Origin: Rhizobiaceae bacterium
GTDB taxonomy: Bacteria > Pseudomonadota > Alphaproteobacteria > Rhizobiales > Rhizobiaceae
Length of the DNA stretch: 64,000 bases
Assembly (NCBI GenBank): GCA_023953835.1
Contig: JAMLJB010000001.1
Span: 1,054,001-1,118,000, forward strand
Direction of reading: 5' to 3'
Both the position numbers and the translations under genes were made by a program. Position 1 is the stretch's first letter, and every line of letters begins with the position of its first letter. Positions 16,871 to 25,541 of this stretch are shown here, piece by piece. A model generated the notes under the pieces. That model worked only from the letters and a program-made list of their open reading frames with translations. It did not search any database and was not told the origin of the DNA.

Positions 16871-19060
16871 ATGACATTGGAAGTTCTGGACAATGGAGCC
16901 GAGCGCTTCATCACCGAAGGCGGCGTGACGATCACGCGCCAACGGCGCTCGACCGTTTATGACGGCGCAATCGAGCGCTATGTGGATGGGCTGAACAGCC
17001 GACGCGGGGCGGTTTTCTCCTCGAATTACGAATATCCCGGCCGCTACACGCGCTGGGACACCGCGATCATCGACCCGCCGCTTGTCGTAACCGCACGCGG
17101 CCGCGTCATGCATGTCGAGGCGCTGAACCCGCGCGGACGCGCGCTACTGGCCATCGTATGCAAGGCGCTGTCCGGGCTGACGCATGTGAAGGTCGCGCGC
17201 AAGGGCAACGATGTCATCCGGCTGGACATTGCAGAACCGGGACGCGTCTATACCGAGGAGGAGCGCTCGCGCGCTCCGTCGGTCTTCACGGTGCTCAGGG
17301 CAATCACCTCGCTGTTCAAAACGCACGACGATTCCAATCTCGGCCTGTACGGCGCGTTCGGCTACGACCTCGCATTTCAGTTCGACCCCGTGGACCTGCA
17401 TCTCGAACGCAGCGAGGATCAGCGCGACCTGGTGCTTTTCCTACCCGACGAAATCCTTGTGGTTGACCACTACACCGCCTCGGCCTGGATCGATTCCTAT
17501 GATTTCGCCTTTGCCGGGGACACGACCGAGGGATTGCCGCGCGAAAGCGTGGAACAGCCGTTCAGGACCTCGGACCGCATTCCGCCGCGCGGCGACCACG
17601 AACCCGGCGAATATGCCGCGCTCGTGCGCGAGGCGATGGAAAGCTTCAAGCGGGGCGACCTGTTCGAGGTGGTTCCGGGCCAGATGTTTTACGAACGCTG
17701 CGAAACGCAGCCTTCCGAGATTTCGCGCAAGCTCAAATCGATCAACCCTTCGCCCTATTCCTTCTTCATCAATCTGGGAGACGGCGAGTACCTGATCGGC
17801 GCTTCGCCCGAAATGTTCGTGCGGGTCAACGGCAGGCGCGTCGAGACGTGCCCGATTTCCGGCACGATCAAGCGCGGCAGCGACGCCATTTCGGATTCCG
17901 AGCAGATCCTCAAGCTGCTGAATTCCAAGAAGGACGAGTCAGAACTGACCATGTGCTCGGACGTCGACCGCAACGACAAGAGTCGCGTGTGCGAGCCCGG
18001 ATCGGTGCGGGTGATCGGCCGCCGGCAGATCGAGATGTATTCGCGGCTGATCCATACCGTCGATCACATCGAGGGACGGCTGCGCGAAGGCATGGACGCA
18101 TTCGACGCCTTCCTGTCGCACGCCTGGGCGGTGACGGTGACGGGCGCGCCGAAACTGTGGGCGATGCGTTTCATCGAAAAGCACGAAAAGAGCCCGCGCG
18201 CCTGGTATGGCGGGGCGATCGGCATGGTCAACTTCAACGGCGACATGAACACCGGTCTGACGCTGCGAACGATCCGCATCAAGGACGGGATCGCGGAGGT
18301 GCGCGCCGGGGCCACCCTCCTGTTCGATTCCAATCCCGAGGAAGAAGAAGCCGAAACCGAACTGAAAGCCTCTGCCATGCTCTCTGCAATCCGCGATGCC
18401 AAGACCGCGAATGCCGCCGGCACGGAGCGCCAGACCGCCCGTGTCGGCGAAGGCGTCAATATCCTGCTGGTAGACCACGAGGATTCCTTCGTTCACACGC
18501 TTGCGAACTACTTCCGCCAGACCGGCGCAAACGTCTCGACCGTGCGCACGCCTGTCCCCAATGAAATCTTCGACCGGCTGCACCCCGATCTGGTGGTGCT
18601 GTCGCCGGGACCGGGTTCGCCGAAGGATTTCGACTGCGCGGCGACGATCAAGAACGCGCGCAAGCGGGACCTGCCGATTTTCGGCGTCTGCCTCGGGCTG
18701 CAAGCGCTAGCCGAAGCCTATGGGGGCGAATTGCGCCACCTGCATGTGCCGATGCACGGCAAGCCGTCGCGCATCCGGGTTTCCAAGCCGGGCGTCATCT
18801 TCTCCGGTCTGCCGAAAGAAGTGACCGTCGGCCGCTATCATTCCATCTTCGCCGATCCGGTGCGACTGCCGGACGATTTCCTCGTGACCGCGGAAACGGA
18901 AGACGGAGTGATCATGGCGTTTGAGCACAGGAAAGAACCGATTGCAGCGGTGCAATTCCATCCCGAATCGATCATGACGCTCGGGCAGAATGCGGGCATG
19001 CGGATGATCGAGAACATCGTGGCGCACCTGCCGCGCAAGGCAAAGGAAAAGGCTGCCTGA
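16871..19060 (+). CDS. trpE(G): Fused anthranilate synthase TrpE(G)
   Basis: 729 residues from the ATG at 16871, which follows GGAGACAGGG; this equals the length of the rhizobial fused enzyme. Residues about 1-510 form the TrpE chorismate-binding domain ([54 protein letters not shown]). Residues about 530-725 form a class I glutamine amidotransferase ([23 protein letters not shown] with the catalytic Cys, and the His-Glu of VQFHPESI). It makes anthranilate from chorismate and glutamine, the first step of tryptophan synthesis. Control is by the attenuator just upstream. Confidence 0.97.
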   Translation: MTLEVLDNGAERFITEGGVTITRQRRSTVYDGAIERYVDGLNSRRGAVFSSNYEYPGRYTRWDTAIIDPPLVVTARGRVMHVEALNPRGRALLAIVCKALSGLTHVKVARKGNDVIRLDIAEPGRVYTEEERSRAPSVFTVLRAITSLFKTHDDSNLGLYGAFGYDLAFQFDPVDLHLERSEDQRDLVLFLPDEILVVDHYTASAWIDSYDFAFAGDTTEGLPRESVEQPFRTSDRIPPRGDHEPGEYAALVREAMESFKRGDLFEVVPGQMFYERCETQPSEISRKLKSINPSPYSFFINLGDGEYLIGASPEMFVRVNGRRVETCPISGTIKRGSDAISDSEQILKLLNSKKDESELTMCSDVDRNDKSRVCEPGSVRVIGRRQIEMYSRLIHTVDHIEGRLREGMDAFDAFLSHAWAVTVTGAPKLWAMRFIEKHEKSPRAWYGGAIGMVNFNGDMNTGLTLRTIRIKDGIAEVRAGATLLFDSNPEEEEAETELKASAMLSAIRDAKTANAAGTERQTARVGEGVNILLVDHEDSFVHTLANYFRQTGANVSTVRTPVPNEIFDRLHPDLVVLSPGPGSPKDFDCAATIKNARKRDLPIFGVCLGLQALAEAYGGELRHLHVPMHGKPSRIRVSKPGVIFSGLPKEVTVGRYHSIFADPVRLPDDFLVTAETEDGVIMAFEHRKEPIAAVQFHPESIMTLGQNAGMRMIENIVAHLPRKAKEKAA

Positions 19061-19100
19061 CGCGCGCCCTTTTCCCGGACGGCAAACAACGGACGGCGTC

Positions 19101-20009
19101 ATGGACCGGAAAGCAAAAGTTGCCGCACTTGCGATGTGGTCTATCCCCGTCGCGACGCTGGTTTTCGCGCTCAAGCTCGTCGCCTGGTGGCTGACGGGCT
19201 CGGTCGCGCTCTATTCGGACGCGATGGAATCCATCGTGAACGTGGTGGCGGCTGTTGCTGCGTTCTGGGCGATTCAGGTCAGCCACAAGCCCGCCGACAA
19301 CGACCATCAGCACGGACACCACAAAGCGGAGTATTTCTCCGCCGTGCTCGAAGGCGTGCTGATCGTCGTTGCCGCGCTCTTGATCCTGAACGAGGTGTGG
19401 CATGTCTGGCAGAACCCTCGCGGAATCGAACAACCGGGGCCGGGCCTCGGCGTCAACGCGCTCGCATCGGTGCTGAACGGCATCTGGGCAACGATCCTGA
19501 TCCGCGCCGGAACCACGGCGCGCTCGCCTGCGCTGGTCGCCGACGGCAAGCACATCATGACGGATGTCATCACCTCCGTCGGCGTGCTGGTGGGCCTGCT
19601 CGGTGCCATCGCGACAGGATGGTACTGGCTCGACCCCGCGCTTGCGGCCCTCGTCGCCGTCAACATCCTCTATCAGGGCTGGCACGTGATCGGATCGTCG
19701 CTCAGCGGCCTGATGGACAAGGCCGTCGAACCCGCCGAGGCGATTCATATCCGCGACATCATCTCGGCAAATTCAAAGGGTGCGCTCGAAGTGCACGACC
19801 TCAAGACACGCATTGCGGGGCGCGCCACCTTCATCGAGTTTCATCTGGTGGTGGATTCGGACATGACCGTCGGCGAAAGCCACGTCATCTGCGACCGCAT
19901 CGAAGAGGCGCTCAAGGCGGAAGTTCCGAGTGTACGCGTGACGATCCATGTCGAACCGGACGATGAGGCGAAGCTGCCCAAGGGCACCGTCGCCGTGCCG
20001 TTTGCGTGA
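19101..20009 (+). CDS. Cation diffusion facilitator metal exporter
   Basis: 302 residues with six membrane helices and a C-terminal cytoplasmic domain (about 210-295). A His-rich stretch HQHGHH lies between helices 2 and 3. The helix-5 metal motif HxxxD is intact (GKHIMTDV). In helix 2, where zinc members have HxxxD or DxxxD, this protein reads ESIVN, that is ExxxN. That marks a less common metal site, so the ion (zinc, manganese, iron or other) is uncertain. It starts 40 bases after trpE(G) but a link to tryptophan synthesis is not expected. Confidence 0.88.
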   Translation: MDRKAKVAALAMWSIPVATLVFALKLVAWWLTGSVALYSDAMESIVNVVAAVAAFWAIQVSHKPADNDHQHGHHKAEYFSAVLEGVLIVVAALLILNEVWHVWQNPRGIEQPGPGLGVNALASVLNGIWATILIRAGTTARSPALVADGKHIMTDVITSVGVLVGLLGAIATGWYWLDPALAALVAVNILYQGWHVIGSSLSGLMDKAVEPAEAIHIRDIISANSKGALEVHDLKTRIAGRATFIEFHLVVDSDMTVGESHVICDRIEEALKAEVPSVRVTIHVEPDDEAKLPKGTVAVPFA

Positions 20010-20024
20010 TTGGCAGAACAGCCG

Positions 20025-20801
20025 CTAATCCAGCCGGTCCTTGAGGTCCTCGTCCAGCCAGCGCGACATGAAATAATCGAGCTGCTTGTGCCACCACGGC
20101 CAGTCATGGTCGACGTCGCCGCCCCAATAGTCCACCCAGGCCGGAATGTGCTTGGCATGAAGGACGCGTTCGAGGTCGCGCGTGTCCTCAAGCATGCGCT
20201 CTTCCCACGCGCCCTGCCCGCAACAGAAAATGAGCCGCAGGGAGCGGATGCGATCGAGGACGGCGCCGTCGTTGAGGCCGGGCAGGTAATCCAGCGGCGA
20301 ATTGAAATAGATCTCCCCGGCAATGTCGCGCCCAAAAAAATCTCGCGTCGAATACACGCCCGACAGGGCGATCACGCCGCTGGCAAGGTCGGGGAAGCGA
20401 AAGACAAAATTCGACGAATGATAGCCGCCCATCGAGCAGCCGGAGAAAAGCGGCTTGAGCGCGCGCCCACCATTGGAGGCCGCAGCGGTGGCAACAAACT
20501 GCGGCAGCGCCTCCTCCCGCACATGACGAAAATAAGCTTCGTGGCGGGCAATGCGCCCGGTATTGTCCGCACCGCGCGCGAAAAAGCTCTCGCTGTCCAC
20601 GCCGTCGAGCGTGAATAGCTGGATGCGCCCGTCATCAATGAAACGCGCCAGCGCGCCGACCCCGCCCGAATCCTCGAACTGGTAGAAGCGCCCTTCGGAG
20701 GTGGGAAACACCACGACCGGACGGCCCGCATAGCCGTATCGCTTGTATTCCATGTCGCGACCGAGCGCGGCGCTGTGGAATTTGTGGTAGGAAATGTCCA
20801 A
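20025..20801 (-). CDS. Esterase-family alpha/beta hydrolase partnered with ATP-grasp protein
   Basis: 258 residues of the esterase D/antigen-85-like group. The nucleophile elbow is GCSMGG (Ser about residue 119), preceded by YGYAGRPVVVFPTSEGRFYQFED, a typical start for this group. Candidate acid and base are the Asp residues and the His in WGGDVDHDWPWWHKQL near the C-terminus. There is no signal peptide. It begins two bases after the ATP-grasp gene, so the two are translated from one mRNA. The substrate is unknown; cleaving an ester or amide in the product of the ligase is an inference. Confidence 0.82.
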   Translation of the reverse strand: MDISYHKFHSAALGRDMEYKRYGYAGRPVVVFPTSEGRFYQFEDSGGVGALARFIDDGRIQLFTLDGVDSESFFARGADNTGRIARHEAYFRHVREEALPQFVATAAASNGGRALKPLFSGCSMGGYHSSNFVFRFPDLASGVIALSGVYSTRDFFGRDIAGEIYFNSPLDYLPGLNDGAVLDRIRSLRLIFCCGQGAWEERMLEDTRDLERVLHAKHIPAWVDYWGGDVDHDWPWWHKQLDYFMSRWLDEDLKDRLD

Positions 20802-20803
20802 GA

Positions 20804-21964
20804 TCAGACCTCCTGGATAAAGGCGACGGCCTCGCGCAGCGCCTGCGGGTCCTTCGACCGAAGCTGATAGGCATAGTCGCCCATGGCGCGGGCGAAAACC
20901 GGCTCGATGGCGTTGTGCCGCACAACTATGTCGTTGAGCGCCGCCAGCACCTCCTCATGGCTGTGGCGATAGCGGTAGTGGTTCTTGCGGCTGGCATAGG
21001 CGGTGAAATATCTGCCCATGAAATCGCCGCTGACACGATTGTTGACGACCATGTTCGCCCATTCGGCATAGATGTCGATGTCGTAGCTGTAATTGATGGC
21101 ATCCGTCATGTAGCCACCCGGCGGCCTGATGTTCACTTCGAGTGCGACGACGCGGTGGTCCTTCGTCTCGAACAGCTCGATGTGGAAGAACCGCTCCCGG
21201 AGGGCGAAAGCCTTGACAATCTTGCGGCCCGCCTCCTCGATTTCGGGTGGAACGCCGGGGCGGCACACATAGCTCATATGCAGGTTCTTGTTGACCACAT
21301 CCATGATCGACCCGTCATATTTGGTGCTGGCGGCGAACACGATCTCGCCGTCGCGGTTCACCAGCCCGTCATAGGTCACGACCAGCCCGTCGATGAATTC
21401 CTCCATCACGAAAGTGACGCCCGGCGGCTTGATGCGGAAAAAATCGTCCAGCTCGCCCGCATTCGAGATCTTGTAGGTGTGCGCAGCGCCAGCGCCCGAA
21501 TCCGGCTTGACCACGACCGGATAGCCGACCTTGCGGATGAACTCCAAGGCGCCCGAGCGTTCCGAGGTCTTGCGCTGGGCGATGGTATCCACCCCGCTCT
21601 TGCGGAAGGATGCGCGCATGCGGCTCTTGCGCTTGATGTTCTTCACATAGTCGAGCTTGATGCCCTCGATGTTGAAGTCGGTGCGGATACCGGCTTCCAG
21701 GTCGAGCCAGTGCTCGTTCAGCGATTCGAAACGGTCGATGCGGCCCCATTTGTGGATGAAATGGCCCATCGCGCGATAGGTCAGGTCATAGTCCTCCATA
21801 TCCGCGATGCGGTAATATTCGGAAAGCGCGGCGCGCAGTTTCGGGTCGAGCGCTTCGTAGGCCGCATCGCCGATGCCGAGCACGGTGGCTCCCGCCTTTT
21901 TCAGCCGGTCGCAGAAATCGGACCCCGTATTGGGGAAATGCGGCGAGAAGAACACGAAATTCAT
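20804..21964 (-). CDS. ATP-grasp ligase of unknown substrate
   Basis: 386 residues from the ATG at 21964 (GGGAGGGG upstream, seven bases). The N-terminal pre-ATP-grasp region starts MNFVFFSPHFPNTG. The ATP-grasp core shows VGYPVVVKPDSGAGA (phosphate loop and Lys), FVMEEFIDGLVVTYDG (adenine-binding), and the metal-binding RFFHIELFETKDHRVVALEVNIRPPGG in pieces. A C-terminal tail (about 300-386) follows. The family joins a carboxylate to an amine or thiol through an acyl phosphate. No neighbouring gene reveals the substrate; the adjacent esterase suggests a two-step pathway or a ligase-hydrolase balance. Confidence 0.85.
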   Translation of the reverse strand: MNFVFFSPHFPNTGSDFCDRLKKAGATVLGIGDAAYEALDPKLRAALSEYYRIADMEDYDLTYRAMGHFIHKWGRIDRFESLNEHWLDLEAGIRTDFNIEGIKLDYVKNIKRKSRMRASFRKSGVDTIAQRKTSERSGALEFIRKVGYPVVVKPDSGAGAAHTYKISNAGELDDFFRIKPPGVTFVMEEFIDGLVVTYDGLVNRDGEIVFAASTKYDGSIMDVVNKNLHMSYVCRPGVPPEIEEAGRKIVKAFALRERFFHIELFETKDHRVVALEVNIRPPGGYMTDAINYSYDIDIYAEWANMVVNNRVSGDFMGRYFTAYASRKNHYRYRHSHEEVLAALNDIVVRHNAIEPVFARAMGDYAYQLRSKDPQALREAVAFIQEV

Positions 21965-22033
21965 GAAACCCCTCCCAGGATGCCGCCTCACTGTGGCGCA
22001 TTTGAACGCCGTCGAAAAGGCGGAACTCCGGCC

Positions 22034-22062
22034 TTGTGAAGCGCCTGCGTCTCGGCTATTAG
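22034..22062 (+). promoter_or_regulatory. Promoter of the leuA leader transcript
   Basis: TTGTGA at 22034-22039, a 17-base spacer and TATTAG at 22057-22062. The -10 box ends eight bases before the ATG of the Leu-rich leader at 22071, so transcription should begin at or within two or three bases of that ATG. The layout, including CTCCC directly before the ATG, mirrors the trpL promoter at 16674-16702. Confidence 0.6.
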
Positions 22063-22070
22063 GCACTCCC

Positions 22071-22190
22071 ATGTCTTCGTTGCGCGCAAACAACCTGTCA
22101 CGATCCTCCGCTTTCGCGGTCGAGACCGTGCGCGCGCTTGCCTCGGCGCTGCTTCTCCTCAGCCTTACTGGCGATCGCCGGGCTCGTTGA
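22071..22190 (+). CDS. leuL: Leucine-rich leader peptide for leuA
   Basis: A 39-codon frame whose C-terminal part reads ASALLLLSLTGDRRAR. The codons CTG CTT CTC CTC AGC CTT (22149-22166) place five Leu within six codons, and the stop falls in the loop of a strong hairpin. No ribosome site precedes the ATG, consistent with a leaderless start. The position 130 bases before leuA makes it a regulatory leader sensing leucyl-tRNA. It is longer than most leaders (about 28 in enterics), and the N-terminal 22 codons carry no obvious signal. Confidence 0.7.
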   Translation: MSSLRANNLSRSSAFAVETVRALASALLLLSLTGDRRAR

Positions 22191-22207
22191 AGGAGCGCCC
22201 GGCGGTC
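22173..22207 (+). promoter_or_regulatory. Hairpin in the leuA leader
   Basis: CGCCGGGC (22176-22183) pairs perfectly with GCCCGGCG (22197-22204), extended by G-C, A-T and a T-G pair to 11 base pairs over 22173-22207. The loop contains the leader stop codon. No run of T follows, so this is not a plain terminator; it may be the first hairpin of an attenuator or act on leuA translation. The remaining leader 22208-22320 has only weak pairings that I could find. Confidence 0.6.
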
Positions 22208-22320
22208 GATGACCCGCCTTGTGCGCATGCTCCTTGCCAGCACCCAATCACCGACTGAATTTGCATTTGGCGCAGCAGCCAGGCCCTGACCGGACCGCTA
22301 ACGCGCCGGGAGAAGATGAA

Positions 22321-24039
22321 ATGAACGTACCTCAATCCATTCAAACGGCGACAGGCGTCGCAAAGGGAATGCCGAGCGCGTCGCGCAAATATGAACCCTA
22401 TCCGATGGTGGGGCTGCGGGACCGCACATGGCCGGAGAAGCGGATCGAAAAAGCGCCGGTCTGGTGCTCCGTCGATCTGCGGGACGGCAACCAGGCGCTG
22501 ATCGACCCGATGGGCCAGGAGCGCAAGGCGCGCATGTTCCAGTTGCTGCTGGACATGGGATTCCGTGAAATCGAGATCGGGTTTCCCTCCGCCTCGCAGA
22601 CGGATTTTGATTTCGCGCGCTGGTGCATCGAGGAAGGCAATGTGCCCGACAATGTCGACCTGCAGGTCCTCGTGCAATGCCGCCCCGAACTGATCGCGCG
22701 TACCTTCGAGTCGCTCGAAGGGGCAAAGACCCCCATCGTCCACTTCTACAACTCCACCAGCGAATTGCAGCGCCGCGTGGTGTTCGACAAGGACGTGAAC
22801 GGAATCAAGCGGATTGCCACCGACGCGGCAAAGATGATTACCGACATGGCTGCTAAGGCAGGCGGCGGCTATCGCTTCCAGTATTCGCCCGAGAGCTTCA
22901 CCGGGACCGAGCTGGAGGTCGCGCTGGAGATCTGCAACGCGGTCATCGAGATCGTGCAGCCGACCGTCGAAAACAAGCTCATCATCAACCTGCCCGCGAC
23001 CGTGGAGATGGCGACGCCGAACATCTATGCCGACCAGATCGAATGGATGTGCCGCCAGATCGACAGCCGCGACAGGGTCATCATCTCGCTGCACCCGCAC
23101 AACGACCGGGGAACCGGCGTCGCGGCCACGGAACTCGGCCTGATGGCGGGCGCGGACCGCGTGGAAGGCACGCTGTTCGGCAATGGTGAGCGCACGGGCA
23201 ATGTGGACATCGTCAACCTGGCGCTCAACATGTTCACGCAGGGCGTGGACCCGGAACTGGATTGTTCAGACATTCCGCGCATGAAGGACGTCTACGAGTA
23301 TTCAAATCAGTTGCGCATCGCCGAGCGCCATCCTTACGTGGGCGAACTGGTCTACACGGCCTTCTCGGGCTCGCATCAGGACGCCATCAACAAGGGCATG
23401 AGGGCGCTTTCTAAAGCCAACAAGGAATTGTGGGAGGTGCCCTACCTGCCCATCGACCCGCAGGATGTAGGCCGCACATATGAGGCGATCATCCGCATCA
23501 ACTCGCAGTCGGGCAAGGGCGGCATCGCCTATGTGCTTCAGGCCGACTACGGACTGAACCTGCCGCGCAACCTCCAGATCGAATTCTCGAAGGATATCCA
23601 GTCCATCACCGACTCGGAAGGCAAGGAAGTCTCCTCGAAGCGCATTTATGAGCGCTTCATGAGCGTCTATGTCGACCAGCCCGGCGCGAGGTTGAAGTTC
23701 GTGGATCACAACACCTTCACCGACCCGGAAAACAAGGGCCGGAGGAAGCTCGAGGCGACGATTCTCGACAAGGGCAAGGAAGTGACGATCAAGGGTTCGG
23801 GAACGGGACCGATCGATGGTTTCGTCGATGCGCTCTCGCGCTATGTCGGCGTGCCGATGTCGGTGTTCGACTACTCGGAGCATTCGATGCAGCACGGCTC
23901 TAACGCCGCCGCGATCAGCTATGTCGAGGTCGAGCACGACGGAAAGCGGACATTCGGCGTGGGCGTCAACACGAACATCGTCGCCGCATCGCTGGAGGCC
24001 ATCGTCTCCGCCGCCAACCGCATAGTTTCGAAGCCATGA
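22321..24039 (+). CDS. leuA: 2-isopropylmalate synthase
   Basis: 572 residues from the ATG at 22321 (GGGAGAAGATGAA upstream). The length and start fit the larger LeuA form. The catalytic TIM barrel opens with APVWCSVDLRDGNQALIDPM (metal-binding RDGNQ), and includes ISLHPHNDRGTGVA (HxH-type metal ligands) and LFGNGERTGNVDIVN. The C-terminal regulatory domain (about 430-560) senses leucine. It condenses acetyl-CoA with 2-oxoisovalerate, the committed step of leucine synthesis. The leader peptide upstream suggests additional control by leucine supply. Confidence 0.97.
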   Translation: MNVPQSIQTATGVAKGMPSASRKYEPYPMVGLRDRTWPEKRIEKAPVWCSVDLRDGNQALIDPMGQERKARMFQLLLDMGFREIEIGFPSASQTDFDFARWCIEEGNVPDNVDLQVLVQCRPELIARTFESLEGAKTPIVHFYNSTSELQRRVVFDKDVNGIKRIATDAAKMITDMAAKAGGGYRFQYSPESFTGTELEVALEICNAVIEIVQPTVENKLIINLPATVEMATPNIYADQIEWMCRQIDSRDRVIISLHPHNDRGTGVAATELGLMAGADRVEGTLFGNGERTGNVDIVNLALNMFTQGVDPELDCSDIPRMKDVYEYSNQLRIAERHPYVGELVYTAFSGSHQDAINKGMRALSKANKELWEVPYLPIDPQDVGRTYEAIIRINSQSGKGGIAYVLQADYGLNLPRNLQIEFSKDIQSITDSEGKEVSSKRIYERFMSVYVDQPGARLKFVDHNTFTDPENKGRRKLEATILDKGKEVTIKGSGTGPIDGFVDALSRYVGVPMSVFDYSEHSMQHGSNAAAISYVEVEHDGKRTFGVGVNTNIVAASLEAIVSAANRIVSKP

Positions 24040-24788
24040 GCGAACTCCACGCCGAGACGCTGCCGGGCAGCGGGACGCCTGTCGTCCTGCTGCACGGCTT
24101 CGGCTCGACATCCGCCGCCTGGGGGCCGGTGATCGAGGCGCTGGACAGCCACGCCGTGCTGGCCTACGACCTGCCGGGGCATGGCCGCTCGCTCGCCTAC
24201 CCCAATGCCGGTTCGCCCGGCATTGCCGCGAAGGCGATCATCGCCGACCTTGCAGAACGCGGAACAGGCGCGGCACATTTTGCCGGGCATTCAATGGGCG
24301 GGGCCATAGCGACGCTGGTGGCGCTCATGGCACCCGAACGCGTGGCGAGCCTCACGCTGATCGCGCCCGGTGGCTATGGACCGCAGATCAATGCGCCACT
24401 GCTGCGCGACTATGGCGCGGCGGTGGAGAAGGACGAGATTACCCGCCGCTTCCTCGAAATGTGCGGGCCGGAGGCGGAAATGCCTGCCGGGCTGGCCGAG
24501 CGAATGGAGCGGGACCGTGGCGTCGCGGGCCAGCGCGAAATGCTGGAGAAGATCGCGGCGCTGATTACGCGCGACGGACGGCAGGGCGTGCTCCCGCCTG
24601 CCGATGTTGCGGCGCTTGCCATGCCGGTCGCGGTGATCTGGGGCACGGAGGATCGCGTGCTTCCATACGCCCAGATGGCCACTATGCCGCCCGACTGGAC
24701 GAAGATCACGCTTGAAGGCGCGGGTCATATGCTGCTTGAGGAAGCGCCCGGCGAAGTCGCGAAGCTGATCGCACGCATGTCGGTATAA
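24036..24788 (+). CDS. Alpha/beta-fold hydrolase
   Basis: 250 residues. The oxyanion region VVLLHGFGST, the nucleophile elbow GHSMGG (Ser about residue 88), the acid near WGTEDRVLPYAQ and the His in GAGHMLLEEAP make a complete catalytic triad. Helices between residues about 120 and 185 form a lid. The ATG overlaps the leuA stop by four bases (ATGA), so it is translationally coupled to leuA. The substrate is unknown and a role in leucine synthesis is not expected from the family. Confidence 0.9.
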   Translation: MSELHAETLPGSGTPVVLLHGFGSTSAAWGPVIEALDSHAVLAYDLPGHGRSLAYPNAGSPGIAAKAIIADLAERGTGAAHFAGHSMGGAIATLVALMAPERVASLTLIAPGGYGPQINAPLLRDYGAAVEKDEITRRFLEMCGPEAEMPAGLAERMERDRGVAGQREMLEKIAALITRDGRQGVLPPADVAALAMPVAVIWGTEDRVLPYAQMATMPPDWTKITLEGAGHMLLEEAPGEVAKLIARMSV

Positions 24789-24864
24789 CCGAACGAATCT
24801 GATGCATTTCACAAATAGCTATGTTAACGTTTTGTTCACCATACATGCGTGGTTGAGTGAAAGA

Positions 24865-25524
24865 ATGAGTGAAGCCAGTGAAAATGTGAAAGTGCTCGAT
24901 GCCGTCCGCAAACTCGACGAGGTCATTCGCTCTGTGAAGAATGCCGACGCCGACCGCGAGGATGTCGTCATAGAATTGCGCGATGCCGAGCGCATGCGGC
25001 TCGAAATACTCGCCAACGAATTGGCATCGGTCATCGCCGAGGTTCCGCCCAGCATCGATATTTTCGATTTTGCGATTTCGTCCGGCCTCAAGCCGCGCTT
25101 CTGGATCGACGGCGTGAGCCATGTCAGCATGGGGCGCGACAAGCGCACCTACCGTTTTCTGAAGGACACGCGCAACGGGCGCATCATCCTTGCCGAGTCT
25201 ACGGATCCAACGCAGGTGGCGGACCAGGTGACGCGCTATATCGCGGAGCGGCTTGTCGAGCGCGAGCGCTTGCTTGTGGGCGGCGCGCCGGTCAGTTACC
25301 GCGTCGATCCCGCCTCGTCCGTCATGGGGCAGGCTGGCGGCCTCGACATGGAAGACGTCAACCCGACTGCGGCGGCTCCGGCCAAGCAGGGCGCGGACGT
25401 ACCATCGACCCGCAGAAGCGGCTGGAAGTCCTTCTTCTGGGGCGTTGCGATATTCCTGCTGGGTGGCCTGTTCGGCGTCGCGCTGCTGTCCAACTATCTG
25501 TGGGATCGCATCGCCAATCCATAG
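24865..25524 (+). CDS. Membrane-anchored protein of unknown function
   Basis: 219 residues from the ATG at 24865 (GAGTGAAAGA upstream). Residues 1-60 are charged and helical (LDAVRKLDEVIRSVKNADADRED), residues about 60-140 form a soluble domain (ISSGLKPRFWIDGVSHVSMGRDKRTYRF), and a single C-terminal membrane helix lies at about 190-212 (FFWGVAIFLLGGLFGVALL). The N-terminus would face the cytoplasm. I do not recognise the family by name; it looks like a conserved rhizobial protein. It converges on the phosphoesterase gene. Confidence 0.75.
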   Translation: MSEASENVKVLDAVRKLDEVIRSVKNADADREDVVIELRDAERMRLEILANELASVIAEVPPSIDIFDFAISSGLKPRFWIDGVSHVSMGRDKRTYRFLKDTRNGRIILAESTDPTQVADQVTRYIAERLVERERLLVGGAPVSYRVDPASSVMGQAGGLDMEDVNPTAAAPAKQGADVPSTRRSGWKSFFWGVAIFLLGGLFGVALLSNYLWDRIANP

Positions 25525-25541
25525 AGCGTTTCAAAGCTAGT

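Noticed and set aside
20915..22039. 374-codon open frame on the plus strand
   Set aside because: Antisense to the ATP-grasp gene; no recognisable domain or ribosome site.
22208..22320. Search for a leuA attenuator terminator
   Set aside because: Only weak pairings and no T-run were found, so no terminator is reported.
24825..24839. TTAA-N7-TTCA, close to a CtrA box, before the tail-anchored protein gene
   Set aside because: One mismatch from consensus and a single copy; too likely by chance.
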